From: Urophycis tenuis
Lineage: Eukaryota; Chordata; Actinopteri; Gadiformes; Phycidae
Direction of reading: 5' to 3'
DNA: 64,000 nt
Assembly (NCBI GenBank): GCA_036785325.1
Contig: JAXIVH010000030.1
Location: 2,758,994-2,822,993, forward strand
Below, piece after piece: positions 1 through 10,372 of the stretch. A model generated the notes under the pieces. That model was not told the origin of the DNA. It did no database searches and saw only the letters and a program-made list of their open reading frames with translations. The position numbers and the translations under genes were made by a program. Every line of letters begins with the position of its first letter. Position 1 is the first letter of the stretch.

Positions 1-97
1 CAACAAATAATAATAAAAATAATAACAAATAATCTCTAATAACAAATGATGTGATAACTAATTAGAGTAAGCCATGGATCTCGCTTAAAATAAATAT

Positions 98-101
<4 letters not shown>

Positions 102-133
<32 letters not shown>

Positions 134-149
134 GTGTGTGTGTGTGTGC
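102..149. repeat. (TG)n microsatellite
   Basis: Near-pure TG dinucleotide run with one C interruption. It lies beyond the 3' side of the minus-strand hAT coding remnants. The preceding 100 bases are AT-rich with no recognisable feature. Confidence 0.95.
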
Positions 150-230
150 ACTCAAGTAGTAGTAGGGAAAATTAACAGTTCTTTTGCAGAAATATGAGCA
201 TATCTGCTTTTTCTGGAAGGATACGGGATC

Positions 231-287
231 TTTCGGGGCTTATGGTGTCTTTCGGGGCTTATGGTGTCTTTCGGGGCTTATGGTGTC
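231..287. repeat. 19-bp tandem triplication in the hAT C-terminal exon
   Basis: Three perfect copies of a 19-bp unit (TTTCGGGGCTTATGGTGTC) at 231-249, 250-268 and 269-287. They lie exactly where the transposase encodes its conserved C-terminal dimerisation motif. The 38 added bases are not a multiple of three, so the reading frame is broken. Confidence 0.9.
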
Positions 288-2289
288 TCCAGCCGTGGAG
301 AACACCCTCTCAGATGGGGTGGAGGAAGCCTGCACACAGAGGTAGTTTTCAGCCAGTCCAGATAGCAAGGGGCAGCGTAACCTGCTTGTTCCACCACCAC
401 AGTGCGGCGCTATCCCTGCAGGGGTCGGAGGGCAGGCTTTTGTAGAGCTGGATTTCCTGATCCACCTTCTGAGCCAGGGACAGACGGGGCTGTGATTCAC
501 GGATTGACTGCAGCTCGTTGTCCTCCTCCTTGAATAGTTCTTCCAAGGCTGTCTTTTTTGATGGTGGTGGCAGTGCCTGAAATTAAATGAACATGAAGTA
601 AAAAAAAAAAAATTATACATATATATAAGTCAATAATCATGGCAAAACAGCATCCAAAGGTCATTACAAATGAATGAGTTAACTTACATAGTCTTCCTCT
701 ACTTCTTCCTCCTCCCCATCTTCGCAGCCTTCCCTCTGTGTCTCTCCTTCCCCTGGGAGCTTGAGAAGTGATGTAAACACATTAATAACTTTTAACACAG
801 AGCCGCTCTCAATGGCTCACAATGGAATCAAATGCAATCAAAAGACAAACAGAATTTAAACAGAAATTAAAATACCTCATCTGTTGCTGCCACTGTATTT
901 GCTGTTATTGCAGCTTCCCTGATCCTGTCCCAGACTGCATCACTTTTCACTTTGTATTTAAATCTGGGCTCCAAGATGGTGGCTTCCTCCAGGAATCTCT
1001 GAATGTCAGTTCCCTTCAATTTCAAAAAGGAGGATAGGATGACATTAGACTAGTGGTACAAATTGGCCTAAAGCATCAAGGTAAGATTAAATGTAGTTGT
1101 GCTTACCTGGTAGCGTTTGGAGAGATCATTCCAAATGTTCTCTTTGATGCTCGTTGTGAACGCAGAGTCACCTTCTTGCACAGTGTACTGTTGCTCCAGC
1201 TTCTGCAAGATGGGCAAAATCTCACCGCAGGTTGGACTTTTGTCGCTAGAGACGGCCAGTGTGGAGGTGTAATGCTTCCGCATGAGCTGCACAAACTCCT
1301 CTGCTTTTCTTAAGTCCTTGTTGTCTATTCTGGCCAACCTACAATGTAAATAGAAACAGAAAAAAAATGTATGTAGCACAAATAAACAAAAACAAAACCA
1401 GTCAAAGTTAAAAAAAAAAAAAGTTTAAGTCATATTATCATTTAAAATATATATCACCTTTCCTTCTCCATGGGCCTTCTTATGCGTGGGTCTATGGCTG
1501 CAGCCTGGATAGCAGGGAACTGCTTGCAAAATCTCTCCATCATCAAATAGAGGGAATTCCATCTGGTCCTTACATACAGGAGGAGCATGTGCTTGGGCAG
1601 CTCTGAGGGTTCACATATACACAACACAATGTAATTATTTATTATCTAATAATTTACATACACATACGTACCTATACATGTACAGTATATTTTCATGTAC
1701 ATATATAATGCTTGCAATGTAAGGAGAGTATCTTACTGAGCAAGTCTTGTTTCTCTTTAAGAACAACTTTTGCCATGTGAGACCTCTTCATCCAGACAAC
1801 AACTGCTCGAACTCGTGCTGCCCAATTGGATATGGCAGTGCAGTTGTACAGCTTTTGCGCTCCCAGGTTCAGCGTATGAGCGAAGCACGGAAATTTGACA
1901 ATTTGCAGCTGTTTGATGGCTACATCCATGTTCGCTGCATTGTCTACAGTTGCTGCCACAACCTTTTCCCGTGCACCATATTCTTCTAAGATGCCCTCAA
2001 TCTCCTCTGCTACAGCTGAGCCTGTCTGAGATTGGTACACGGCTTTGGTTTTTAGGACCTTTTCCTTTGCCTGGCCATTGCTCACATAGTGCAGAGTAAC
2101 CGTGAGATAATGATCCTGACAAAAGCTTGTCCATCCATCAGCCGTGATGGCTGCCTTTGACACTGTTTTCAGTTCAGAGATCACATTTCCCTTTTCCACA
2201 CCATACCAAGCAGGGATTAAGTGGTTGGTTAAGCTTTCCCTGCTGGGGGCTTTGTATTTTGAATTGAGAACCTTTGTCATCTCCCTAGA

Positions 2290-3480
2290 AAACATATGAG
2301 AATGGAACAGGAAGGAAGTGGCGTGCCCAGGATGCGGTGGAGCGGGCAGAGGCGAGGCTGCGGCACAGCACCCTGGTGGGGACCGTGGCTACTGGTCGGG
2401 CTGGACTGGGTAGCAACCCAAAACCATGCTACGGCAGAGCCAGAGGAAGGGAGAGGCGAAAGCTTGTCCAGGAGGAGGTTCGCGCCGAGGTGGAGGAGGC
2501 TCGCTTCAGCAAATCGGTGGGCATGAGCAAGCAGGGAGCCTGGACCAAGTGGGAGCACGCAGTTGGCCGTAAGATCACCTGGACTGAACTCTGGAAGGCG
2601 GAGCCACACCAGTTTAAGCTCTTGGTCAAATCAATTTATGACGTCCTCCCGAGTCCTGCCAACCTGTTTACCTGGGGCCTAACAGACTCACCGGCTTGCC
2701 AGCTCTGTCAGAAAAGAGGTTCATTAGAACACATCCTCAGCAGTTGCTCGAAGGCCTTGGGAGATGGCAGGTATCGCTGGCGCCATGACCAGGTCCTGCG
2801 GGCAATAGCAGACACCATCTGCACTGGCATCAACACAGTAAGCGGCAACACCCAACCAAGAGCACGATCACCTTTGTCCGAGCAGGGGAGAAACCTCAAC
2901 CCTCCAAGAAGACCCAGGGGGCCTGCTCACAACAGCAAGGGCTGGGCAGCTCCTGGTTGACCTAGGCAGGCAGTTGCGATTCCCGGACATCATCGCAACC
3001 ACGACACTCCGGCCAGACATGGTCTTGATGTCCGGAGCCAGCAAGCAGGTGGTGCTCCTTGAGCTAACTGTCCCCTGGGAAGACAGAATGGAGGAAGCGC
3101 AGGAGAGGAAGAGAGCGAAGTACGCCAGCCTTGTGGTTGAGTGTCGGAGGAATGGGTGGAAGGCCCGCTGCGAGCCTATTGAGGTGGGCTGCAGGGGTCT
3201 TGCAGGTAAGTCCCTACACCGGGTCCTGGGGCTCCTTGGGATCTGTGGACTGCATAGAAGAAGAGCCATCAAAGACATCCTGGAAGCAGCTGAGAAGGCT
3301 TCACGTTGGCTCTGGATGAAGAGGGGGGAGGCGTGGCGTAGTGCGCTACCTGGACACAAGTCGGGGGACTGATCACCCCTGGCTGGGTCGCCCGGGTGAG
3401 GGTGTCTGATGAAGACCCGAAACACCCTATGACCCTGGGAGCATCACTGATGATGTGTCCAGGTTGCACCATGAGGTGTA
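2290..3480 (+). mobile_element. 3' fragment of an RLE-type non-LTR retrotransposon
   Basis: A plus-strand reading frame (about 2337-2960, then a shift to 2974-3372) encodes the C-terminal part of a LINE with a restriction-like endonuclease. A CCHC knuckle (CQLCQKRGSLEHILSSC) is followed by the PD..E core (RPDMVLMSG, then LLELTVPWE). This order, CCHC then RLE, is the R2/R4/Hero/NeSL type of LINE organisation. The reverse transcriptase is absent, as expected for 5' truncation, and a frameshift lies near 2960-2974. It sits inside the hAT element, so it is the younger insertion. The exact clade is not resolved. Confidence 0.75.
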
Positions 3481-4608
3481 TTATAGTACTATTCTAATCT
3501 GACATCTGATAATCTGACAACAGCCTCACATTCACCTCCCGAAATTCAGGGGCGTCTACCGTAGAAAATGGGTGCAAACCCTTAACAACAAACTTGGTAA
3601 CTGCCCGGTGACATTCTTCTACCTTTCTCCTGGGGCATTTTATTTCTGCCTGCCTCGACGAAAATAGAAGCCAGAGGTAATTCTAGTGAACGGGAGCAAG
3701 TGCTGCCAGCCTCTGAGCCAGCCAGACTACCCGTCTCGGCGGCGCAACTTACTAGCATGTTTCATTAGCTACATTTATTGCAACAGCCAGAATTCTTCCC
3801 TACGGATGCCTTGCCATCAAGTAAGAATTTCAGCTAATTAAACATGCTAGCAAGAAACGGCTGGATTAACCAGAAACATAAACTCCCTTAATTACCCCAA
3901 GGAGAGGTAGGAAATGGGTTTATTTGCCTTCCGTGTTAGCCCCAAAGGTCACGGTGGTCGTAGCTTTAGCTTGGCTGCTGTCAGTCCGAAGGGCATCAAA
4001 AACGCGACACTCGTTAAAAGAAATCCCATGTTGTGTGCGCAGATGTTTGTGCATATTTGACGTATTCCCTCCCGCCGATGTTATCACTAATTTACAATGG
4101 TTGCAAAACGCCCTGTTGCCATCCTTGTGTAACGTGAAATGAAGCCAAACTTTCGACCGTTTTAACCTAATGGCCGCCATTTAAGACAAGTATCCTGTAC
4201 TTGGCGCATGCACGACACGAGCGTCACCTGCGTAACCAAGCAACTACGCCACGTCAAGTCGGGCTTACTGAATCATTCATGTGTACCTTGCGTAAATAAC
4301 GTCACATAAACCGTGCTGTCTGGAATCGATAAGAGAATCATTTAACGAGCTGCCAAACGGTTCCAGGGAATTCAAACACACGTTTCCATGGAATTCAAAC
4401 CGGTTCTCAACAGGAACCGGTTCTCGATTCCCATCCCTACTGATCAACCGTTGCATGGTTACAGTCTGGGCCGCCTGCCCACTGGCCGGGGCCGCCCTCC
4501 TCCATCTTCTTCCAGCCGCCGTTCACACCCAGGGGCAAAACAGTGTAGTGATACAGGCCCGAAGGAGAGGCAAAGGGCCATCTCTTTCCTTGTGTCTATC
4601 GCCAGGTG

Positions 4609-5746
4609 CACCATTTTACAAGCCAATGTGGTCGATTTTAGTGTTGTTTTCCAGACAGCCAGGCTGATTCTATTTTTATTTTTATTACTTTTACTCTTTT
4701 ATTACTCTTTTGATCCCTCACGGGATCTTCTTCTTCTTCTTCAATTTCCTGTTCATGTAGTCTAGTTTTGCTTTTGAAGCGTTGATCAAACAAAACTTGT
4801 TTTAATCAATTTAACCATTAACAGAATTTATGGGGTAAAAAAACGACAAGGAAATGTCCGCGTCCCGACAGACCTGTGAATTTGAAATGTCGCACAGACC
4901 ATTGATAAGCCTACGGGTGTTCTTCCTATACACCTAACGTATAGGATGACATGTGGTCCTATGCGGTGCCAAAGTGCTGTTGTAGCATTGTTTGGTTTCG
5001 AGGGTGATGCTGCTGATTGAGTGCAAGTCCAAACCATGAATACAATGTTAACTTTCAAAACTGCACACTCAATTAAAAGCAGAAGAAGTTGCTGCCTTCC
5101 AAGGTTGTTTTTCTCCTCGTTTGCTTGTCTGTTTTTATATATACAGATGTGAAGTCCTTCATGTGAAGTAGCCTGGACACCATTTTACAAGCCAATGTGG
5201 TCGATTTTAGTGTTGTTTTCCAGACAGCCAGGCTGATTCTATTTTTATTTTTATTACTTTTACTCTTTTATTACTCTTTTGATCCCTCACGGGATCTTCT
5301 TCTTCTTCTTCAATTTCCTGTTCATGTAGTCTAGTTTTGCTTTTGAAGCGTTGATCAAACAAAACTTGTTTTAATCAATTTAACCATTAACAGAATTTAT
5401 GGGGTAAAAAAACGACAAGGAAATGTCCGCGTCCCGACAGACCTGTGAATTTGAAATGTCGCACAGACCATTGATAAGCCTACGGGTGTTCTTCCTATAC
5501 ACCTAACGTATAGGATGACATGTGGTCCTATGCGGTGCCAAAGTGCTGTTGTAGCATTGTTTGGTTTCGAGGGTGATGCTGCTGATTGAGTGCAAGTCCA
5601 AACCATGAATACAATGTTAACTTTCAAAACTGCACACTCAATTAAAAGCAGAAGAAGTTGCTGCCTTCCAAGGTTGTTTTTCTCCTCGTTTGCTTGTCTG
5701 TTTTTATATATACAGATGTGAAGTCCTTCATGTGAAGTAGCCTGGA
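4609..5746. repeat. 569-bp tandem duplication
   Basis: The segment 4609-5177 is repeated directly at 5178-5746. Every block I compared by eye is identical, including a 76-codon reading frame in both copies. The unit begins CACCATTTTACAAGCC and ends GTGAAGTAGCCTGGA. It contains T-rich low-complexity sequence and no recognisable gene. The lack of divergence means a very recent duplication or two haplotypes joined in the assembly. Confidence 0.9.
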
Positions 5747-5795
5747 AATTCTAGGTAGGGAGACAATGAAAGTGTTTTGAAAGAACCCACCTTCA

Positions 5796-6995
5796 TCCTT
5801 TCACTTGTCTCCCCACACCTGGACCCCCTCCAAATTGCCTACAAGGCAAAAAGAGGCACAGAGGATGCTGTGGCCTGCCTGCTGCATCTCCTCCTCCAGC
5901 ACCTAGACTCCCCCCCCCCCAGCTGATCCACCTCACCCACAACTTCCTGACCGATAGACTGCAAGCAGTTAGAGTGGGCTCAACCACATCCCCTGTACTC
6001 ACCATCAACACCGGGGTACCCCAGGGGTGTGTGTTGAGCCCTTTCCTGTTCACTCTTTACACCAATGACTGCCTTAGCATCTCACCCACCACATCATATC
6101 TGAAATATTCTGACGACACAGCCATCCTCACACTCCTCTCAGACAACCAATCCACTCTGGACTATCACAACACAGTCACTCACTTCGCCAGCTGGTGCAC
6201 AGACAACCATCTCCAAATCAATGTCAATAAAACAAAGGAACTATTTTTCAACCCCCCCTCACCCCAGCACCCCGCCATCATAAACACCCTAACAGTCGAG
6301 ACAGTAAATACATTCAAATACTTGGGAATAACTCTGGACAATAAACTCACCTTTGACCAGCACACCACAGACATTCAAAAAAGAAGCCAACAGAGACTGT
6401 CTGCCATCCGAAAACTTAAAGGACTGTACGTCGCACCTCACCTCCTGTTGTTACTTTACCAAAGCATTATCCAACCCATCCTTCTGTACTGTTCCACATG
6501 CTTCTTCACCATGCTCTCTATCTCCAATCGGACCAAACTCACACACATCACAAACCGCTAAAATCATTGGTCTCCCCACACCCAACCTCACAGAACTAAA
6601 TAAAAAATCCATCAACCGCCTAGCAAACTCAATAGTACAAGACACCACTCACCCACTGCACCAATACATCACCCCGTTACCCTCAGGGCGCAGGTACAGA
6701 ACAATCAAGTTCAGGAGGGCCCGTCTAGGAAAAAGCCTGATCCCTGCGGCCATAACGGCCCTAAACAGCAGGCCCCGCTGATCTGTCTGTCTGAAGACTG
6801 TCTGTCCACGGTCTCACTATGTCGTCATGTATGTTGCCACCGGTGTTGTGTATGCTGTTACTGCTATATGTATAACCACTGTTGTTGTGTAACCACCGCC
6901 ATTGTCTGTTCCGCTGTTTGTGATATAATGTGCAGTCTGTGAAGACAATTTTCCCCATGGGGACAAATAAATCTAATGTAATCTAATCTAATGCT
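5796..6995 (+). mobile_element. L2-like LINE fragment (reverse transcriptase and 3' end)
   Basis: The plus strand encodes the end of a LINE reverse transcriptase: [19 protein letters not shown], then the catalytic YSDD box (YLKYSDDTAIL), then NKTKELFF and FKYLGITLD. A frameshift near 6550 moves the C-terminal part (AKIIGLPTPNL to LLPSGRRYRTIKFRRA-like sequence) into another frame, ending at about 6781. Compared with the related copy at 10755-11900, about 35 codons are missing near 5915, between the LQHLDSP and LTHNFLTDR regions. The 3' end carries short AATCTAATCT repeats (about 6968-6990), a typical L2-type tail. The fragment is dead and 5' truncated. Confidence 0.85.
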
Positions 6996-7592
6996 CCTGG
7001 TGTGCCTCTTGTTAAACACACACGGCCATGTGTGTTTATCAAGAGACAACCGCTCATGCTTTTGTTGTGTGTTTGTATTTTTCCATTACAATACCTCATG
7101 CTCATAATGGAACCAGTTGAATCGACAGGTGTGGTTTCCATGACTCAGTGCCAATAGTCCAGACAATACAGCATTGAGACACAAAACCATGCAGCTAATA
7201 GTGGCGTTTCTGTACCAACAAGTAGTTTGCCAATTTGGGTCTTTCCCTTGTTTCTGCCGTAACAATGGGGCCCCACAGAACAGCCTGAAGCCCATGCAAA
7301 TTTGTCAGTCACTGAGTCAAATCGAAAAAAAAAAAACACACGCATTGGGACTTCAACAGAGATGAGCTGCTGGTGGCCACAGAGGCAAAATATGAAAGGA
7401 ACAATTGCGTCTTTTATTGTTGTAGGTTTGTTTTTCATATATTGTCTGACCAAATGATTTGTGTTTGGGTAGAGCTGATATGTTGCGCATTCTGAATGTG
7501 CACACACACACATTCACACAATCCTAGGTACCAGATGAACCCACATGAGTCAACATCACACTTGAAAGGGAAAAGTCAGAAGTGATACCCAG
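6996..7592. other. Unassigned intergenic sequence
   Basis: No gene, RNA or bounded element is recognisable. The stretch is AT-rich with short A runs (about 7325-7336) and a few short, unconvincing reading frames. Confidence 0.6.
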
Positions 7593-8320
7593 CAGTGGCG
7601 GCTTGTGAAGAATATTCTAGGTGGGGCTGTGCCATATTCAGTCAATTTCAGTAACAAACTACAGGAAACGATTGCTCCCTGAAATAGTCAATAATTATTT
7701 AATGCCAATATTAAAAAGTTGAAGCATTCTAACACAAAACATAAACAACATATTGCACAATCACAAGCTTTCCATTTTTTCATTTGAAATTGAATTTGTA
7801 GTCACTTTGGGCTCTATGAAATTATAGTAAACATTTTATATACTAAACAATCAAGAAAATAATCAGCAGATTAATAGGTAGTGAAAATTAAGGACTAAAA
7901 AACTAAACTAAAAAGGTCAACTATATACAACTGTATACAACTATATACAGACTCGCCCCTGCATTCGCTCGCTTGGGGCGATAAAGCAATCGCCCATATC
8001 GGCTTGGATTTGAGGACGCTGATTGGCCAAATTTTATGTCATGCTTTCACATCTTAAATTAGTAATTGGCTAAACAGTTACACAGACCCGCCTCCTTGGG
8101 GCGATTTCTCCATCGCCCCAGAGCTGTTGAAGCATGGGACACGGGACGTGTAGGAAAAGCATACATCTTGCACAGATGATTTTCTATCATATTTTGCACA
8201 TATTACTGGGTATATTGTATAATTTATTGTTATTAGTTTTATTTTATTTTTAATTAATTTATTTATTGTGGGTCAAGGGGGGGCGGTGCCCTATCGCCCT
8301 CTATGGGCCAGCCGCCACTG
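7593..8320. mobile_element. hAT-like MITE with CAGTGGCGGC termini
   Basis: A 728-bp non-coding element bounded by inverted ends CAGTGGCGGCT (7593-7603) and AGCCGCCACTG (8310-8320). The flanking 8-mers ATACCCAG and GTGCCCAG match at 6 of 8 positions, fitting a decayed 8-bp target duplication. The interior is AT-rich. The ends resemble those of the MITE at 34212-34604. Confidence 0.75.
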
Positions 8321-8379
8321 GTGCCCAGCATGTTGTCTCGGGTTATTCAGATAGGTATTGCAGCTGCAAAAGAAGTAAG

Positions 8380-9040
8380 TGCCCATCCACATGGAGACGA
8401 TTTTCGAGTGAAACTGCAAAGGTCTTGTGCGTTTAGGCCGACCATAACGATGGATCCGCCGTTTTCGGTGCCTGAAAATGCACTTTTTGGAAACCAGGTC
8501 CCAGGGTGGAAAAGTCAAAAAACGTTTCAGGTTTTGGATTCGTGAGAACACCAGAAACGCAAACGATGATGTCATCGCCCCTCGACCCGCCCCTCTAGCT
8601 TTTGACCTCTTAAGACCGTGACGTCTCATAACAACAACGACACACAATGGCGGAATACAGCTTAACGATGATGCTGACGGTGCTGCAGCAGATAATGACC
8701 TTTATTAATACGCTAGGGGAATATATATTACAGCAAAACCAATATATATTACAGCAAATCAATATCATCCAGTAGTTCGTGTTCGGTTACTTCTTCTTGG
8801 ACTGTCTGTTTGCGCAGGCTTTATGCGCATGCTCCGCCTCTTCGTTTTTCGGTGGATTTCTGTATCTCAAACAGCGCCACACACAGGCCTGGAATATGTA
8901 CTACAGCGTTTCTAGAGCTAGATGCGTTTCAGCAATGACTCCATCATTACGGTGAAATGTCTGGCCCCCCTGCCGAGAAAAATGGGGGCGGGGGGCAAAG
9001 ATCGTTTTCGAAATCTGGCTTCGTGTGGATGTGGCCTGAG
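8380..9040. mobile_element. MITE with imperfect long inverted ends
   Basis: The left end (GCCCATCCACATGGAGACGA, then TTTTCG) and the reverse complement of the right end (GCCACATCCACACGAAGCCA, then a TTTCGAAAACG region) match imperfectly over more than 30 bases. There is no transposase. The superfamily and target duplication are unclear. It starts only about 60 bases after the MITE at 7593-8320. Confidence 0.65.
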
Positions 9041-9879
9041 GTTGTTTTGAGAAAATCGGTACAGGATTACAATCTCACGCTGTCAGACTGATAGATACAT
9101 CTATCAATGAGGTGCGGTGAATCAGAAAAGGATGTTGTCAAGCGTTTGATTCGCAAAGTGCTTATTAACTAAATTACAAAATAAGACCTGTTTCTGTGAG
9201 TACATTTGTGTACTCACAGAAACAGCCTCCCCCCCCCCCCCCCCCTGACACACATCCGCAGACCACTTCAGCCTTGACCCGAATGCTCAACAGAGACTTT
9301 GAACTTGAAGGCTGTCCGCAGAACGCAAACCATCTGGCCGGGCACGGACACTCTCGGTAACCCCCGCTAATGATAATTAGCGGGGATAGTTAGCATTCAA
9401 AGTGCACTTCCCTGGCCCTAGTTTATTTTTCTAATAAAGTGGATGTTGCATGTTGTTATTTTTTCACGAGGTTGATGGGGGGGGGATTGTTCAGACCAAT
9501 ATTGAGATGGTCACTTCACCTTGACATCATTCCTACGGTGTGATTTGGCTTGCGGTTAGTGAAAAACAAGAAGCCGTGAGTGTGGATTGTGTTTTCCACC
9601 ATGATGGATGGATCCATTTTCAGTTGGAAGGTGCATTTCTGTCGCTTGAGTCCCGATGCACTGTTGTCAGCATGTCTCCCTTTTCTCCTTCTTGTCTTCT
9701 ACATGCATGCTTTTCTCTATTACATCATCACTGGCGCAAATAGACCTCTGTGCCATCCAGTCAAAGCAGACCATACGTTCATCAGAAGTAAGTGCACATC
9801 TGATGGTTCGGGAAATAGACTGTTTGTTTAATAGACACATCTGTTTGCTGGTGCCCGGGTCATGTACAGGCCCATACAG
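9041..9879. other. Unassigned sequence with a perfect hairpin and a poly-C run
   Basis: A perfect inverted repeat at 9188-9225 has a 17-bp stem and a 4-nt loop (left arm CTGTTTCTGTGAGTACA). It is followed at once by a C run at about 9229-9246. No protein or RNA gene was recognised in the rest. Confidence 0.7.
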
Positions 9880-10035
9880 GCGCGTAGAATACGGTGGGGA
9901 CGGTGGGGATGCGTACCTACCAGTTTTCGTCATGAGTCATTTTGTACCCACCACTTTTTTTGAAAGAATCCCCCGTGTGGGACTCGCACCAGTGTCTTTC
10001 ACCGCTGCGTCATTAAATGCAGTCTGAGCTACGTC
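9880..10035 (-). mobile_element. tRNA-derived SINE-like fragment
   Basis: On the minus strand 10035-9975 reads as a degenerate tRNA head: an A-box-like stretch (TAGCTCAGACTG) and a B-box-like stretch (GGTGCGAGTCC) about 35 bases later. A non-tRNA body with TGGGTACAAAATGACTC continues to about 9880. It does not fold obviously into a complete cloverleaf, so I call it a SINE remnant, not a tRNA gene. Confidence 0.5.
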
Positions 10036-10372
10036 AAGCTCAGCAAAGAGAGATGAACTCTACTCTTACAAGTCGCTTTAGTATGACAGGGTCACAAGCG
10101 GACTTTAAATCATTTAAATTTCAAATTTCATCTCACAATTCTTGCAAGAAAAATGCCGGCCAGCCTGTTCACATCACACAGTTGATCAGTCAGTTGTCAG
10201 AAACAAAACATCACATAGTTAAACAGCCAGTTGGCAGAATGCTGATTCCGGACGTTACTCAATAATGAACAGGGATGGGCTCATCGTCATTGCGATAACG
10301 TAAAAAGGAGTTGACGGAAGGTCCGGTGTGAGGATTCTGGCAGCGACTGAAATTACAATAAAACAATTGAAC
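10036..10372. other. Unassigned sequence
   Basis: Short AT-rich intergenic stretch between the SINE-like fragment and the 3' end of the minus-strand LINE. No feature was recognised. Confidence 0.6.

Larger units (their letters stand above)
200..4437 (-). mobile_element. Decayed hAT (ZBED-type) transposon, split by a LINE
   Basis: Minus-strand pieces read as a multi-exon hAT transposase. In order they are: a BED zinc finger at about 3920-4180 (FCNHCK, then H..H in HKHLRTQH); a catalytic-region exon at about 1737-2290 (ITADGWTS, ATVDNAANM, CFAHTLNLG); further exons at about 1457-1605, 1103-1338 and 893-1015; an acidic exon near 690-770; and the C-terminal dimerisation exon at about 240-580 (ASSTPSERVFSTAGDTIS). 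The exon near 1737 ends at a plausible donor. The right end at about 4437 has a hAT-like terminus (minus strand TAGGGATGGGAATCGAGAAC). The left terminus was not found and may lie before position 1. The copy is dead: a LINE fragment interrupts it at about 2290-3480 and the C-terminal exon has frameshifts. Residual identity to other teleost hAT families cannot be measured here. Confidence 0.85.

Noticed and set aside
9975..10035. A functional tRNA gene on the minus strand
   Set aside because: A-box and B-box are degenerate, the cloverleaf is incomplete and a SINE-like body follows.
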